From Trichobilharzia regenti (lineage: Eukaryota; Platyhelminthes; Trematoda; Strigeidida; Schistosomatidae): 64,000 nucleotides of DNA. Position 1 is the stretch's first letter. Each line of letters opens with the position of its first letter. The translations under genes were made by a program, and so were the position numbers. The notes beneath the pieces were generated by a model. The model made no database searches, was not told the origin of the DNA, and worked only from the letters and a program-made list of their open reading frames with translations. Of the stretch, positions 10,201 through 25,200 are shown piece by piece. The DNA lies in NCBI GenBank assembly GCA_944472135.2, contig OX235263.1:30061379-30125378 (forward strand), in the 5' to 3' direction.

Positions 10201-13200
10201 GATAACACAGTCCCTGAAAAGAACATTCCCTGCTGCATCTCTGAGAATAGCCTTTACTAGCCGACCTGAAGGACAAGATCCCGCTGTTGACCAACTCTGT
10301 GTGCTTATCAATTCACCTGCTCTTGTGGAGCTAGGTAAATCGGTCGTTCGACCCGAGTTTTGTCCAAGAGGGTGCAAGAACACTATCCTGCATGGTTACG
10401 AGGTGGAAGTGGAGCAATAAGAAGCGCGATCATTGAACATCTGGTCCATAATGATCAGCCTATCTCTATAGCCTCCGCCTTTAAAGTCATCTACAAGGCA
10501 AAGAGCAATCTACCCAAATCCCTACGTACCCGACTCATCTGTATTGCTGAAGCTGTGGCTATCGACAAAGAAGAGCCAGATCTCTGTGTATAGAAAAAGT
10601 TCGTTCAATCCCTCCAACCTTCATGGTCTTAATCCCTCTATGCTAAAGTATGGTAATCCCCAATCACATTTGAGCCCTACCAATTTTTCATTTTTCCATT
10701 TTATCTATTCAATTGGTATACTCTTCCTTATTACGTCAATTGTTACTATTACTACTCTCACTTTGATGAACTGTCCCCGGTATTATTTCACTTGTTCCAC
10801 ATGTCATTCTAAATCAATTCTTTTTTTACGTTAAATTCTATGCAATTACAAATAATCATCACAGCTTCACACTATGCATACAATAAGCTATTCTGGGTTG
10901 TACATAACCGACTACCATACGCACAAATCCAGTCTATATGTACCATGATCTCATCACGCTGATTCTGTACACCATGTCACTTTAACAATAAAGTATGCAC
11001 CATGAGGGTGAAATAAAACAATTTGACCTTTACAATTCATTATGTAAGGTGTGAAGGCAATTCGAATTAGACACAACCACTTAAGGTCAATACTACTTTG
11101 ATGAAACTGCAAAAAGCAATTGTATAAGTTGAATGTACCTCGAGAAGACAGTGGTGAGAGTAGACAAGCTCTGGGACACTTAATACACTTAAACAGTCTC
11201 ATGAATACAAGGTAAATAAAAGGCTAAACAACTTTCATCAACCATAACCAAACTTTCATCTAAGTCTGACATGACATAAATTTGCTTATTTTGGAAAGGG
11301 TAGAAAGAAAAAGAAAAATTTGAATAGATTGAAAATTTTTTTAAATGCTTCTTTAATTTATGTTAACTTATAACAAAAATCTTCTCCGAAGAAGTAAACA
11401 GACGTGTAGAAGCAATAAAATATCAAGTATTGACTTTAAGTACATTGAAAGACACTAACACTTAGGAGCAGAAACCAAGAGGGTATGCAAATCATGTTAC
11501 CTTAGCCTAAAGGTTAACCTATAGCTTAGCACAAAGACTTATTTTGACATTGAGGAAATAACATACAAACACATAAATGTATGGTAAAAAAAATATGAAA
11601 GAAGGAAGACAGTGATGAGACATGATAGTAATACAAATAGTAATAGTTACTTGTGCGTCGGTGGCACAGTGGTTAGGACTCTCACCGACCATGCACATGG
11701 TCCGGGGTTCGATCCCCTGCCAACGCACACCCGATATCCATGGTCGGCCTGCAGAACTTGGGCTACCGATATCACATGCTGAAAACTCCATACCTGTACC
11801 AAAATATACGGTGTGGAATCAAGCTGTAGTTAAAATTTTTTTAAACGATGAGGGTAATGATTTAAATAAGAACAGAGCTACAAAAGGACTGGTTTCCCAG
11901 ACTGACAGTGAGACGTAGTCAAACATGGCTAAGACTAATGTGTTCTATTCTGTCCTTTGCCATAAAACAATAGTGTTCTTCTGTGGCATTCCACCTGGAG
12001 CGACGGGATTATCTAGATGTATGATAATTTGGATTATTCTCCACGAATTGAGGTTAAAGATCAGTGTGAGAATATGTTCTTGTCAGTATTTTAGAGGCTC
12101 CCTATATTGACAGAGATGAATATTAGGTTTTTTTAGAGGTCACTTCTGATGTATCAGGCTGTGAGTCACACTTATTGTATTAGGGAAGATGATACTACTC
12201 AGATGCCGAAATTTACTTAGACGGGGTGGTTTACTAACCCAAAAACCTGCTAGTTGAAATTCGAGTGCTTAAACCAAAGAACCACATCTTCACTCGATAT
12301 CAGATAGATGACTTAAATATTGAGTAAACTGGTGGATGACGACTAACAGTAGAATTCAGGATGCATATTTCGTCCCATTTGGGTCTCACTAACTGCGGTC
12401 CCCAGTTAGTGACAGTGTTCCGATCAAAATCAGTATCCTTTGCTTCAAATGTCAAAGCGCTATCCATTAGACCTCTTGTGCCAAGCGAACAACCTGTTGA
12501 CTTAAATAAATAACCTAAAGGTTACTTGGTAAAATTTAGATGTGATTCAGGTTACCGTTCCTCAGCTATGCAACATTCACATAAAATGAATACCTAAATG
12601 TACAAAAATCCAGTCCAAAGGCAGTGGTACATTATAAAAACACTTGTAGAAGAAATAACTGCCGTGAAACTTACAGTATAAGTATTCTTCACATTCAGCT
12701 TCTTCATCACCTTGATCACACTTCTCTAAAGGCGTTTCTTGATCAGATAAGGTACGCGCATGCAAAGAAGCACCATGTTCCACTAAAAGTTTAGCTAAGG
12801 GTAAGTTTCCACATGATGCAGCACAATGCAATGGTGTCCAACCATCTGTGTCACCAGCATTAACATCAGCTCCAGCTGTAAGCACAAGGAATTCAGCTAC
12901 ATCCACACGACCAGCACACACAGCATTATGCAATGCTGTGATACCTTCATCGTTTGACTCGGAAACATCGACAACCTATTTAAATTGAGAAATGATGAAA
13001 ATATCGTCAGGAAAATCAATGGAAGCTAGTGAACGCTAAAGAACTTCTGCTTTCTGTCTAGTTATTTTACAAAGCATATCCTTGATAGCAAAAAGCCTTT
13101 AATTCAGGAGACATTCAGGTTTAGTGATAAATGCTAAGTTAGTTAATTAATGGATTGAAATTATCCAACGGACCTAACCAGCTAAATTTATCTGAGGATA

Positions 13201-16200
13201 CAACACTGTTATTATTCAATACGATAGGTGTAGCATTCATTTGCATTCCTGACACGCCTTGACGCACAGATCTGGAATATCCATTACGATTTTGAGAAAA
13301 TCACCTCAAAACAATTCATTAATAAGCAATGGCGGAATTTCCCAGAGTTTATGTTCACTTTTCGAATTACATTAGAAACAATCTTGTGTTTCCCGACCGA
13401 TAGCTTCTACCTTGACGTTGTGGTCGAGCTTGCATATCACAATTACCGAACAAGCTAAACTGGATGGAACTATTGTTCCTACAGGTCCTACCACGCCAGA
13501 AAGGTTGTTAGGATAGAGATTAGACTAAAAACAGTTACCGGCGTGGTGTAAGAGTTTTTACACTATGTTGGCGGTCTATGAGTGGAGTCGTACTAGCGGG
13601 GAACAGGGATGTAAAAGCAGTAAGGTGTTTCCCTCAGACGACCAGTATGCCATCTATGCTGTCTCTCCACTCTGGAGAGTGGGAGTTAGAAAAGGTCGAC
13701 CCCAACAATTGTAAATCCCGACTTACCCTACGGTGGTCTGTAACCGGCGGTAAGTTCACTAATACGGAACCAATCCAAGAAAACAGTTCAAACAGGCCTC
13801 AAGCAGTTGTTCTCTGGGCTCTGCAGTCACACAGGGGGATTAGCTTGACTAATATGGTATCTAAAGTTCTAGGCTCAATAATAATGCGTAGACTAAGTGG
13901 TGCTCGGGAGATAGCAGGCTATATACCTGGAAGAGGATATATTGATCATATCTTCACCCTTCGACAGATTATGGAACATAGGCATACTTATCAGTGCCCA
14001 AAAATCGTTATATTTCTTGACCTAAAGGCGGCATTCGATTCTGTTGACCGAGAGGTACTCTGGCGATGTATGGCTGTGAAAAGAATGCCGAGAAAAATAC
14101 ATTGCACTAACCAAGGGACTCTACTCGGAAGTAATGACAACTAGTGGCGTCCGATAGGGATGCGCACTGTCCTCACTTCTGTTTAATTTCATCATTGGTG
14201 TACCCTAACCCACTTCAGGGACTCAGGGATTGACTTGTTACCAGGAAATAATCTCGCTGACTTAGAATATGCGGATGATGTAATGCTTCTAGGTGAAGCC
14301 ACTGACGAAATCCAGCGGAGTCTTCTGAACACCTTGAGTTGCGATCTTCGAATGTTTGGCATGCAATTCGCTCCTCCTGTCAAATGTAAGATGATGTTAC
14401 AAGACTGGACTATATTGACTCCTAGCTTGGAAGTAGACAGTGAAATGGTAGAGCACATCGACCACTTCACTTATTTGGGAAGCTGCATCAGCCCCAGCGG
14501 GTTGATCGCTGACGAAATCTCAGCAAGGATACATAAAGCTAGTTTCGCATATTCCAGTTTACACCATCTCTGGTGTAGACGTCATGCTTGGCTATCGACC
14601 AAAGAGCGTGTGTACTGCTCAGCAGTCAGCTCCTTCCTGGCTGTTAGGCGTGGTCAGTGAAAGTGAAAGAAATGAAAAGGCGGGCTAGCTGCCTTTGATC
14701 ATAGGTGTCCGCCTTCTATCTCCCTTGTATGTTAGGTGGTACAAAAGAGTGAGCAATATTGAAGTTAGGTGTCAAGTGCTAGGTAAAGAGGGGAAATCAA
14801 CAGACGAGGGTGTGAAAAAGTTACATCGACTGAGATGGTTAGGATATGTGTTACACATGCATGCTTAGCCATTACCTTTCACAACGGGCAATGTTAGCTG
14901 ACATAGGATGGATTAGGTTGGAAAAAAGCTAATGGTGGTCAAACCAGAACATGGCTTCATCAGTCAATGAAATCCACAGCAGTCAAGTAGGAAGGTGTAG
15001 ACTTCCTGACCGGTTGGGTTCCTCTGGACAGTTAACACCAATGGCTGCAGACAGTTGGTGATATGGCTCAAAATCGCTCTCAATGGCGCAGATACATCCA
15101 CTCCTTGTCACATATAATACCCAATAAAACTATATTGTTCTACGATATTACTATTCTTTTTGCCTCATATCTCTGTTTACTGTCTTTATTTTACGTTTCT
15201 TTTTACTTTCTTCTCTTGTTCTGTGTGCTGAGTGAAGTGTGGCGACTCAAACTGTTGCACACCGATGCAACCTTCTATGTTGAAACCAGACAAACAGAAT
15301 CTTGTGTTTTTCAACTCAGTGAGATAAAACAGACTATTATACCACAAAGAATATGTCGAATAATAATAATAATTTGATGGGGTAAAGAAATCGACAACAA
15401 ACTGTATAAATCAATCAACTCACCTCAGAAGCTGCTTTTTTCACTAACTCTAAATCACCTTCTAAAGCAGCATCTAACAATAAAGCTAATGGATGAAATC
15501 GTACAGAATTTGATTGACACGGTGAAGATGACAATGATTGGGTTGTTTCTGTTACACCGTCTAAACTTGGACTTTGTTTCGATGTAAGCGGTGATTGGAA
15601 TAATTTTGGTTTACGCAGAATAGGTTTAATTTGTTGTTTTTCTATGAGATTAGCTAAAGTAAAGAAGATTATTTTTTAAAAAAAAACAAGAAATATGTGA
15701 TGAAAAATTATTCTATAAATCATGTTAAACGTGGAATGTCAGGAGTTTAGTGATTAAAACAGAAGTTAGTAAGTAAGTGCGACTGATTGCGAATATTGAT
15801 AGGAATAATACTAACGACGCAACATACAGCTTGATTGTATTTCGACTCGTTAAAATGTCTAATTCTATGTAACAAAAATTGCGATACTATATGTACAGTA
15901 AGGTGTATGGATGAGAAATTCACAGGTAATCTTATTTCATGACATTCACAGTTTAAACAATCTGTAGTTCAGTTCCATACAGCTCATTGTTTATGCAAAA
16001 ATGGCTCTGAGTAGACTTGGAAAGAAACCTACGGTCATCATGTGCTGATGATGAACCGAAAGTAGGACTTCAATTAGGATACTATGTTAATTATCTGGCT
16101 AATTTCGACTTTTTGACTGGTCACACTAAGGGGTAACCAGTGTCAGGCGTCTAGCCCTTAGACTTGGAGCTGACTGAATTCTGTTTGTCAGGTCTACAAT

Positions 16201-19200
16201 CTGGCAACACAGCCAGGTGAATCCCTGTTGCAGTGAACTCTGAATTAATATTAGGTAGTTGGGTGTAATCAACAGGCGGTTGCTGACGAGTGCAGATAAG
16301 TGGGAAGCCCAGATCAAGGGTTATCTACCGACCTCTTCTAAACAGGAAAAGTATTATCATAAACATTACAAACCAGTTGTAATATATTGAGTTATCTGCA
16401 TAACATTGTTCTTATCGGCATAAATGTCAGTATTCTACGATTTCAGAAAGCCATTGAATACAAATAAAAACCACAGAATGATTTAATCAATACATAAAAA
16501 CTAGTTCATAAAGTTTATAATCATTGAATTGAGTCATATAGAGGTAGCTTTAAGACATTCTAGCTGTAGTTCATATGAAAAACAAAACTGATTGTCGGTT
16601 TCAGTCAATTTAGCATTTGAAACAATTGTGGTGAGAGCAGGCTGCTAGCCAATTCGTAGACATTAATTTACGCCAATGTCTAGGTCACTAATATTGACCG
16701 TGAGAAAATATGAACAAGGCTGATTCAACAACCAATCACAGCAGACTTAACGTGGGCAAATAAGATTCGCAGAGAGATGACTTAACTTTCCGAGAAACCA
16801 GAAACAACCAATCAGAAGACTGTGTTTGTCTACTTGAATAAGCTATAATAATGTACATGAAATATATATAAATACGTGCTGATTTCTGTAATAAAACGAT
16901 CTGTTGCCGGCACTTGTCTTCTGTTGTTATACAATGGGTGCTATTTTCGAGCCTTAGTGGGAAAACTATCATCCCCATTGAGGATACAGATACATCTGGC
17001 TAACAAGTTTCAAACAGCACGAGTTGTGCATCCTGGATCTCCCCACACTCACTCCCTTGATCCCAATTATGTTTAAGCTCCACAAAAACTTTTTTTTTTG
17101 CTGAACTGATTTCATCTCAACTTCATCAGAATGAATTGATTACAATTTGGATTGTAAACAAAGTAAGGCTTAATCTAAAAACTTACATAATGAAGATATA
17201 ACACACAAATACTCTTTTCAGTATTTACCGACAACTTCAGTCAACTTGACTACTTACTATAAATATTTGTTTATGAACTTTGTACGTGATAAATAAAATT
17301 ATGCTTATTCTACACTATCTAACATTTATATTGGTGGTTAAGTATTTGCTGTATTTATGAGGATATAATTGATTCTAAGGTGGATTTCATGCACAAGCTA
17401 AGCCAACAACTTCTTAGACAAGCTATGTTAACTGATATAGGATTAAGTTTGAAAAACATTTAAAGGTGATCAAACCATAGTCTGAAATCAATCCATTCAA
17501 GTCTTTGACAGCTGATTTGAGCCACGTAAGGTTGGTGGTCTTCACGATGTTAAGAAGCAATAATAATGGTTGGAAACTATTGGCGACACGGTTCAAAATC
17601 ATTGTCAATGGCGGAGACGGCATTTACCCCCTTTGTGATCTGCCATATCTATTCAAATCCTATTACTATACTTTCTCGCTCAGATTTCTGCTCATTATAG
17701 TTCTGTAGAAGATCACTCCAATCTCTACCTTTGTGTGGTACATGGAGCGTGCCAAACTGAACTTTTGCATTTCTGTGCAAAGTTCTACGTTGAAACACTT
17801 TCAGTCATTCGGTCGAGATTTCATCATAAAGTCATATCATTTGCGGAATTATTGCAAAAAGGGCACCTGAGCATAGTTACGACCCTCTGAATGTTGGAAG
17901 ACATGGGGACGACAAGCATGATACAGCTTAATCAGTAACCACCACCTACGTGTTTTCAATTTATACATTTGTTACAGGATTTTCATCATGAGCTGACACT
18001 GGTTAGAGAACCATTGGAAAACCTGGGAGTACTGGACAGCCATATGTCTCGTCAGCCTAGTTTGGGACTCTTCAACAGTACACACCTACCGCCAGGGTTC
18101 GAACTCACGACCTCCTGGTTACAAGGCGACCTCGTATACCATTAAGCCACTGGGACCCGATCCAATGGCCCACGAATTCTAACTTCTGCCAATTCACGAT
18201 ATAGCGCAACTGCTAGCCAATGTCTTCGGCGAGTATTTGTCTTCACACCCAACCTGCTGCATCCTAATGGTCACGACTTCTCACTAGAACCCCAGATAAC
18301 TACCTACCTGAATAGGGTAAGTCGTTAGTGAGCATCTCATTGATATTCAATTTATGCATTTGTTTTGAAAAGTTATCTCATTATCATTTCTGACATTACA
18401 ATCCTCTTATCAACATACCAATACACTCACGAGAAATTAATATTATTATTGTTATTGATAGCAACTTTTCAATCACACCATCATCATAGGAATTAATTAT
18501 CACCACGACTTGAACTTCGCTCACTTCTTATGCATCTTAATATGGCTGTTTGTAATAACGTAAACAAAGATTTTATTCTATACTGTTATTATTATGATTA
18601 TTATTTGTAATTTATCTTTATCCCATGAAGGATTTATCACATTTAGTTTATCTGTTTTCACAGTTGAGAAAAACTAGTCAAAGCTGCAGTGATAATGACG
18701 ATAATAATAATAATGACAATAATAATTAGAAGAAGAATGATAATTGGCCGTATCTGTTCTCCAATGACATATAAACCTATTTACCATTTATGCATGGTGT
18801 GCCCTGAAATGATAAGAAGAATATAGTGTAAATTGATATAATGAATAGCATCCAAGCTGACTGTTCCATCGTATATATGTGAATCAGTTCATCAATACAA
18901 AACTAAGGTTGTGAATCAGTATTTAATCTTTCTTCCGTTTTAAAAAGAGAAGGGATTTTAAGACATTTTATTACTGACATTTAAATCCCATTATCATTGA
19001 TAATGTATATAGGTGATGAATGACATTGGAAATAATAATAATAATAAAAAGAAACTTAATCCAAAGGGAGGGAGGGGGGTGATTGAAATCAAACGTGCTT
19101 GCATGTTTGTGTGGTCAATATACATACTATATGATTGACTGAGATATGAAACACACCATTTAAGTAAGTTTCTATTTTACTAGAATCACACAACACAAAA

Positions 19201-22200
19201 AGCATATACACACAACTGTCATATGACGATGTCTAACCTTCTCTATGCAACATCACATCTACCTACCCAGACAAAGGCGGATTCAATAGTGTTGTATATC
19301 ACAAGCTTTGAGCAAAAGGGGTGTAACCCGATAGTTTTTGAGGTCATAAGGTCCAGAGATTCATTCTCAATCCCCTTCACAATCATTTTTTTTCTTCTCA
19401 TTATAACTGAAGGAGATTTTAGATGAACTGTTCTATATAATTTCATTGTGAAACCTATAAAGCTAATTATACCTACACTTAAATGAAGTACAACAAAGAG
19501 GTGATAAAATTTTATACATCTCATGAAATAATCTAAAAACCAGTCGATGGAAAAGATTGTGTGAAGAGGAGATGAGAACATAATGGACAATTGTGGAGAT
19601 AGTTAAAGACGATTGAAGAGAACAGGATGAAATGGAGATGTGTACTTTTGAAGTCTTGTGTTTTACTCACAATCTAATAGAATAAAATATACAATCACTA
19701 ACTACAAAATATTCAAGTGTTGGTTTGTAGGGATTTGGTTGATTGGTTTCAGAATTTCATCATGAACTGACAAAAGTTAGAGGACCATTGGAAAACCTGT
19801 TTTGTTTTAGTTTGGGACTCTTCAGCAGTACGCGCCCACTGGGCTTCGAACCCAGGACCTCCTAGTCACAAGGCGAGCTCGTAGACTCGTAGAGTATTTG
19901 TCCTCACACCCGACCTGCTGCACCCTACTAGTCGTGACTTCTCACTAGAACCCCAGGTAACTACCTACCTGAATATGGCAAGTCGCTAGTTAGCATCTCA
20001 TCGATATTCAAGTGGATGCGCGTACTGATGAAGAGTCCCAAACGAGGCTGACGAAACAGCTGGCTGTCCAGTACTCCCAGGTTTTCCAATGGTTCTCTAA
20101 CCAATGTCAACTCATGATTAAATCCTGTAACTACAAAATAATTTTGTTCTCTTTGGAAGTCATTCACTATCAAAAACGCAGAACTGAATTGAATTCTCCA
20201 CGTAGAACTTTACATAAAAGTACAGCATCTTAAATTGCTACACTTCATAAAATCAAACGTTAAGGCAAAGAAAATGCGAAGAAAGGATATATATATATAG
20301 GAGGTCAAATTAGATATAAACGTTCTAAAGGTAATTGGATTTATTGAAGTAAACAACAATCACGTGGTAAAATCACAATGAACTAGCTAGCTCTGCAGTA
20401 CTGTATACAGCGTAAACAAACTGATTTATGACAGGGGGGAGGCATGTATATGTATAATTAAAAATACCAGTAATTATGAGGTGGGTTGCATGATTTCAGG
20501 TATTTATGACTCACACTAGTGAAAATGAGAACAACGATGATAACACAAAAGAGAAAAAAAGAGAGAGAAATCTCACCAGTTATTAAGGATGTGGGCGTCA
20601 ACTATTTTTGGTGCTATTTTACGGCTTACACAGAAAGATTTAAGCAACAAGACAGATTTTTAGGGATCATTCAAACACATCCCTCTACTAATCAAGTTAA
20701 GTGACAGATAAGAAGCGAAAAATATTGCCAGATATTAATACCAATAAATGGTGTTATCATTATATGACTTAACGAGGAAGAAAGGTAAAGATAACTATAA
20801 ATTATGGGAGTGACACATTGTGTTAAAATACATTCATTCATTCATAAGAGGTCTCAGTAAATATATATATGAAAAGTGACTTACCAGACGTGTTGATTGT
20901 ACTAGCGTCTGTACCATGTCCTTCATCTACATACACTACAGTTCCAGGAGAAACATCTTTCATTTTTGATTCACCACGTTGAATAACGGCAGTACTCGAA
21001 ATAGTAGTAGAATTTACTAATTTCGTTTCAGATGTTGTGACTAATGAGGTTAACTGTAAGGTGGATGATGACTTTTTGACTTGTGGTTGTTGTTTTTGTT
21101 GTTGTTGGTGGTGGTGATGGTGGTGTTCTGACTTGATAGTATGATCAGAACCGCCTAGACCACTGTCTACATCACCAGAATTCTGTTGCTTTTGATCATC
21201 TTCAGGTGAATCAAGCTCAGTAGGTGATAGAGATAATTTCTGTTCATCATCTGGTTGTATATCTATACCGATTAATTCTAAAGACGATGATGAAGATGCA
21301 GACGGAGACGAGGATAAAGGTACTTCAGTAGTTGACTGAACTTTCTGAGCAGAATAATCAGGAATTTTATTGTTATTAATATTATCATTAGTAACAGCAG
21401 TGATATTACTAGTCTTGGTGACATACTGAGGATTAGAGGTGTAAGATGAATCTCGTTGATGTATATCACGCGTATCTTGCGATGTTCTATTCACCGGTTC
21501 AATTTTCTTCACGGTTCGGTCATTTAGTGTTGTCGTTGTCATGGGAGATGTTTGCTGATTGTCGGAAACGACTGAGCTATTTGACCATTCAGATGATACT
21601 AAAGATGGTGCCATTGGTGTTGGTGATTGTTGTAGAGGTAGTGGTGGTGACTTTACACCTAATTTATTTACACTGGCTAAGTATATCTCACTAGCTGTAC
21701 GTTTGTATTTCTCAACACTATCACGGCAAATACGACGCATGTATGTATCGTTGATTACAGCACGTGATGCATATCTTGGTGGAGCTTTAATACGTGGTAT
21801 AGGCAATGGATGAATTGGTGCAGGGGATATCATATTATCTTGACTTATATTATTACTGGTAGTTGTTGTATTCGGGCTCCAAACATTGAAACCGGGATGT
21901 AACTGCATAAATGTACGCAAACATGTCCGACGACTGGATGTAGGTGGACTACTAGCTCGTGTAAGCAATGAACTGAATGAAGTGTTTGCTGTTGTAGTTG
22001 TCGTTGTTGACATTACAGTGTTTGTTGTTCTCGATACAACAGGAGTCGACTGACAAATGGGAATATGTGGAGGTTGTGCACCAGGAACAGAACGACCATC
22101 GTGGACACTTAGGCTTTGATCGATTAATCTATCCAGGAAAGAAGTAGAAATGTAAACACCAATAAATAATGCGTAACTTTTAAGGAAGTAAAACAAATAA

Positions 22201-25200
22201 AACAATGATTAAACCTTGTGCTGTTCATTCAAAACCCTTCAATAAATGACTAGTATCGATTAACAATAAAATCACCCGCATCCTGTCTGATCAATATTGT
22301 TTTTTTCCTTTTTCAATATCTAAAACCATAAGGAACTGAGAATGAAAACTAACAAATTAGGCACATAAAAAAATCTTGAAAATGCAATTTATTCTTATCA
22401 ACGTTAACACAAATTAAGGTGTTAATTGACACACTTAGACAACCCATGAAAAAGAATTTAGATCGATAAAATTTAATTTATAACTATAAAAGATACTAAT
22501 AAATACGTAATAAGAGAATGTTTCGTCAAATTCTCTTCTGTATCATAAATAAAAGCAGTAGATTACATTAAACCAATGGATATTGAATTTTATGGACTAA
22601 TAAAAGTAACAGATGTTGGTGGTGACAATATGTCAGTGAACTTAAAACGGTGAGTATTCACAACACCAGCAATAGTAAGAGATATTATTATTATTATTAA
22701 CTTGATTAGGAGGGAAACTTTAGCTACACGACAACACTCCTACATCTGTCTGAATTTACGATTATTGTTCAAAGCGTGAAATTAAACCGATCATTATGCT
22801 ATTATGATATAGTAAGTCTTGTTTCAGTATGTAAGATTTATTCAAGCGGTTAGTGAGCGGTGGTATAGCGGTTAGCACATTCGCCGATCATGCACATGGT
22901 CCGGGGTTCGATCCCCGGCCACAGACACACTCCTTTACCTCGCTAAGCCAGTAATAAGACTGGTAAAGAGAGAAGGTTAGGCATGAGGCTAGCAACTCCA
23001 TCCTGTAAAAATAAACACTGCTACAGAAACTTCAAGCCTTCTAGTTTGAAGCCCTATGTTCTACTGGGAAAGTGAAGGAAAAAAAGTGAGCGGTGGTCAC
23101 TTAGATGGCATTAAAGAGTGATAAGTTCAATTTATCATAGTAGCAGCAATTTGAAATGCTACAATATGAGTATGAATCGGTAGATACCTAGTACAGACTG
23201 AAAGCACCTAAAGTTTCTCTAATAGAACAGCGACAATTATAACAAATGACATCAAGTTCGTTTAATACTACCTTAAGTGCAATCCTGTATTATAAGAGTC
23301 TAAAGAAACTAAATCATTAACTTAGGATTCAATTCACTTGATGTTATTTGATTAGTCAATTCGTGCAGTAGGATCAGAGAGACGTGTTTCCTTCTACCCG
23401 AGACTCATCAGCTGAATTTTCCTACATTGTGCGTCGGTGGCACAGTGGTTAGGACTCTCGCCGACCATGCACAAGGTCCGGGGTTCGAGCCCACGCCGAC
23501 GCACACCTGATATCTATGGTTGGCCTGCGAATTTTGGGCTACCGATATCCACGCTGAAAATTCCACACTTGTGCCAAAAATACGGTGTGGAATCAAGCTG
23601 TAACCAAAAAAAATATCACTAATTGACTCGAACCTACTAACCACAGTTTTAATTGCCAAAGAGTTATTCCCTAGGCTACTGAAATGCATAGGCCACGGCT
23701 TTTGAAATGATTATTTATTGAGACCCTTCATTTCCTGTTGCTTATTCTCACTCGACTGAAATGCAGTGGCTGAATTCCACTGCCAGTCAACACCAAACAA
23801 ACAAAATCAAGTTCACTTCACGGTATCATAGAAGTGACTGTGTTTATATGAATAAGCGAATATCTGTGTGCAGCTTTCAAAAGCTTACTAAGAAAAGATA
23901 ACATGAACAAGTAAACTGAACGTATTCATCAGCATCTATTGGTAAAATATGCTGGTCTCATTCAGAGATGAGAAATAGAAGGATGTTTTAAAGCATAGTT
24001 TTGGAAGTGTATGGGCCCTAAAATCTACCTCCTGATTCCATTTATTCTACACTATTTCAATAGTAAGTTAGTCACAATTAGGGGAATCATATTTATACAA
24101 TGTTTTTGAAGATGTTTCTGTGTCATCTGAATTTTGCTTTTATACATTCTGTATGAACTTGGTGACAGAGCACAAAAACTAAGTAAGAAATCTAAATCAT
24201 CAGTAGTAATTCCATACAAGGAAGGAACCTCGGAAACCATCTTACGCAGAATTCTTAACAAGGCATGCAGAAATAAAAGTGGCTAGCATTCAAACCAACC
24301 ACAAACTCAATTAGAAACAAGCTTTGTCGGTTAAAGGATCCTGTGGAGCCATTAAAACAAAGCAATTTAGTTTATCTAATACCCTGCAATGATTGTGAGG
24401 TCAAATACATAGGTCAAACTAGTAGAACAGGGGCAGTCAGACTAGCCAAGCATAAAAATCTAGCAAAATCTAGATCAGTTCACCCGAATAAGATAAGAAA
24501 TCTGGAGAATAGTTCAGTCATAGCACTGCAGTACATGCAATTACACACAATCATACAATAGGATGGGATAGGATGACAGTTTTAAAATCTAATGTCACAG
24601 CGGGGTGGAGGGAGAGATTGATAACACAAGCTTTGTTTATCGAATCAACTGCAAATCAGCACGTGTAATAGGAATGATTCAACACCTGTCCCAGATATCT
24701 GGAAAATTCTACTACCCCAACGATGACAAATAGGAGAGAACAAAGAAAACTATAAAACTCAAGTTTCGAAGTCGTGTGATTATAATTGATGAAATGATTA
24801 TGAACAGCAATAAATTTTGTTCGAAACCTTGTCATCCAGCAAATAATACTGTTTCATCACTGTGTGATACATCTAATAAGCAAACTCATATGGAATCAAC
24901 ACAGTACATTTACAAGAAGTCATAAAAATTCAACATGAAAGTAATGCTGTAATCGACTTTCAATAAGCAAAATTAAAATGTTTGTGATAAGAACAAAACT
25001 GGCATGGACGTGAAATGTCCTCCCAATAAAGTAAACTACTCACAAGTAATCAAAGATCTTTTTACAAATATTTTACTCTAGCTAACGAGATATTTGAGAG
25101 AGAGAGAGAATGATTGTAGATTTCATGTGATCATGTAAATGATATAAACACTAACTAGATGATAACCGTACCACTTGGATAACGAAAGAGTAGAAAAAAA

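Larger units (their letters stand above)
7262..12674 (-). other. ASPP last intron
   Basis: 5.4 kb intron between ankyrin and SH3 exons. It holds a family D element (7590-7785), a 50-bp tandem duplication (8811-8907), a family C element (9245-9612), a Penelope-like remnant (9960-10640), a SINE-A (11653-11840) and a family D element (12305-12510). The remaining stretches 7786-8810, 8908-9244, 9613-9959, 10641-11652 and 11841-12304 are AT-rich and show nothing I recognise. Confidence 0.7.
15654..20884 (-). other. ASPP intron with retroelement fragments
   Basis: 5.2 kb. It holds a possible LTR-like piece (16700-16940), an RTE-A 3' fragment (17395-17800) and two family C elements (17975-18355 and 19720-20130). 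The stretches 15654-16690, 16941-17394, 18356-19719 and 20131-20884 are AT-rich with short AAT/AATA repeats (around 18700, 19030) and no recognised feature. Confidence 0.65.

Noticed and set aside
16700..16940. A confident LTR retrotransposon call
   Set aside because: Only a promoter/polyadenylation-like layout is visible. There is no second LTR, no primer-binding site that I can identify and no gag-pol sequence, so it is kept as a low-confidence segment.
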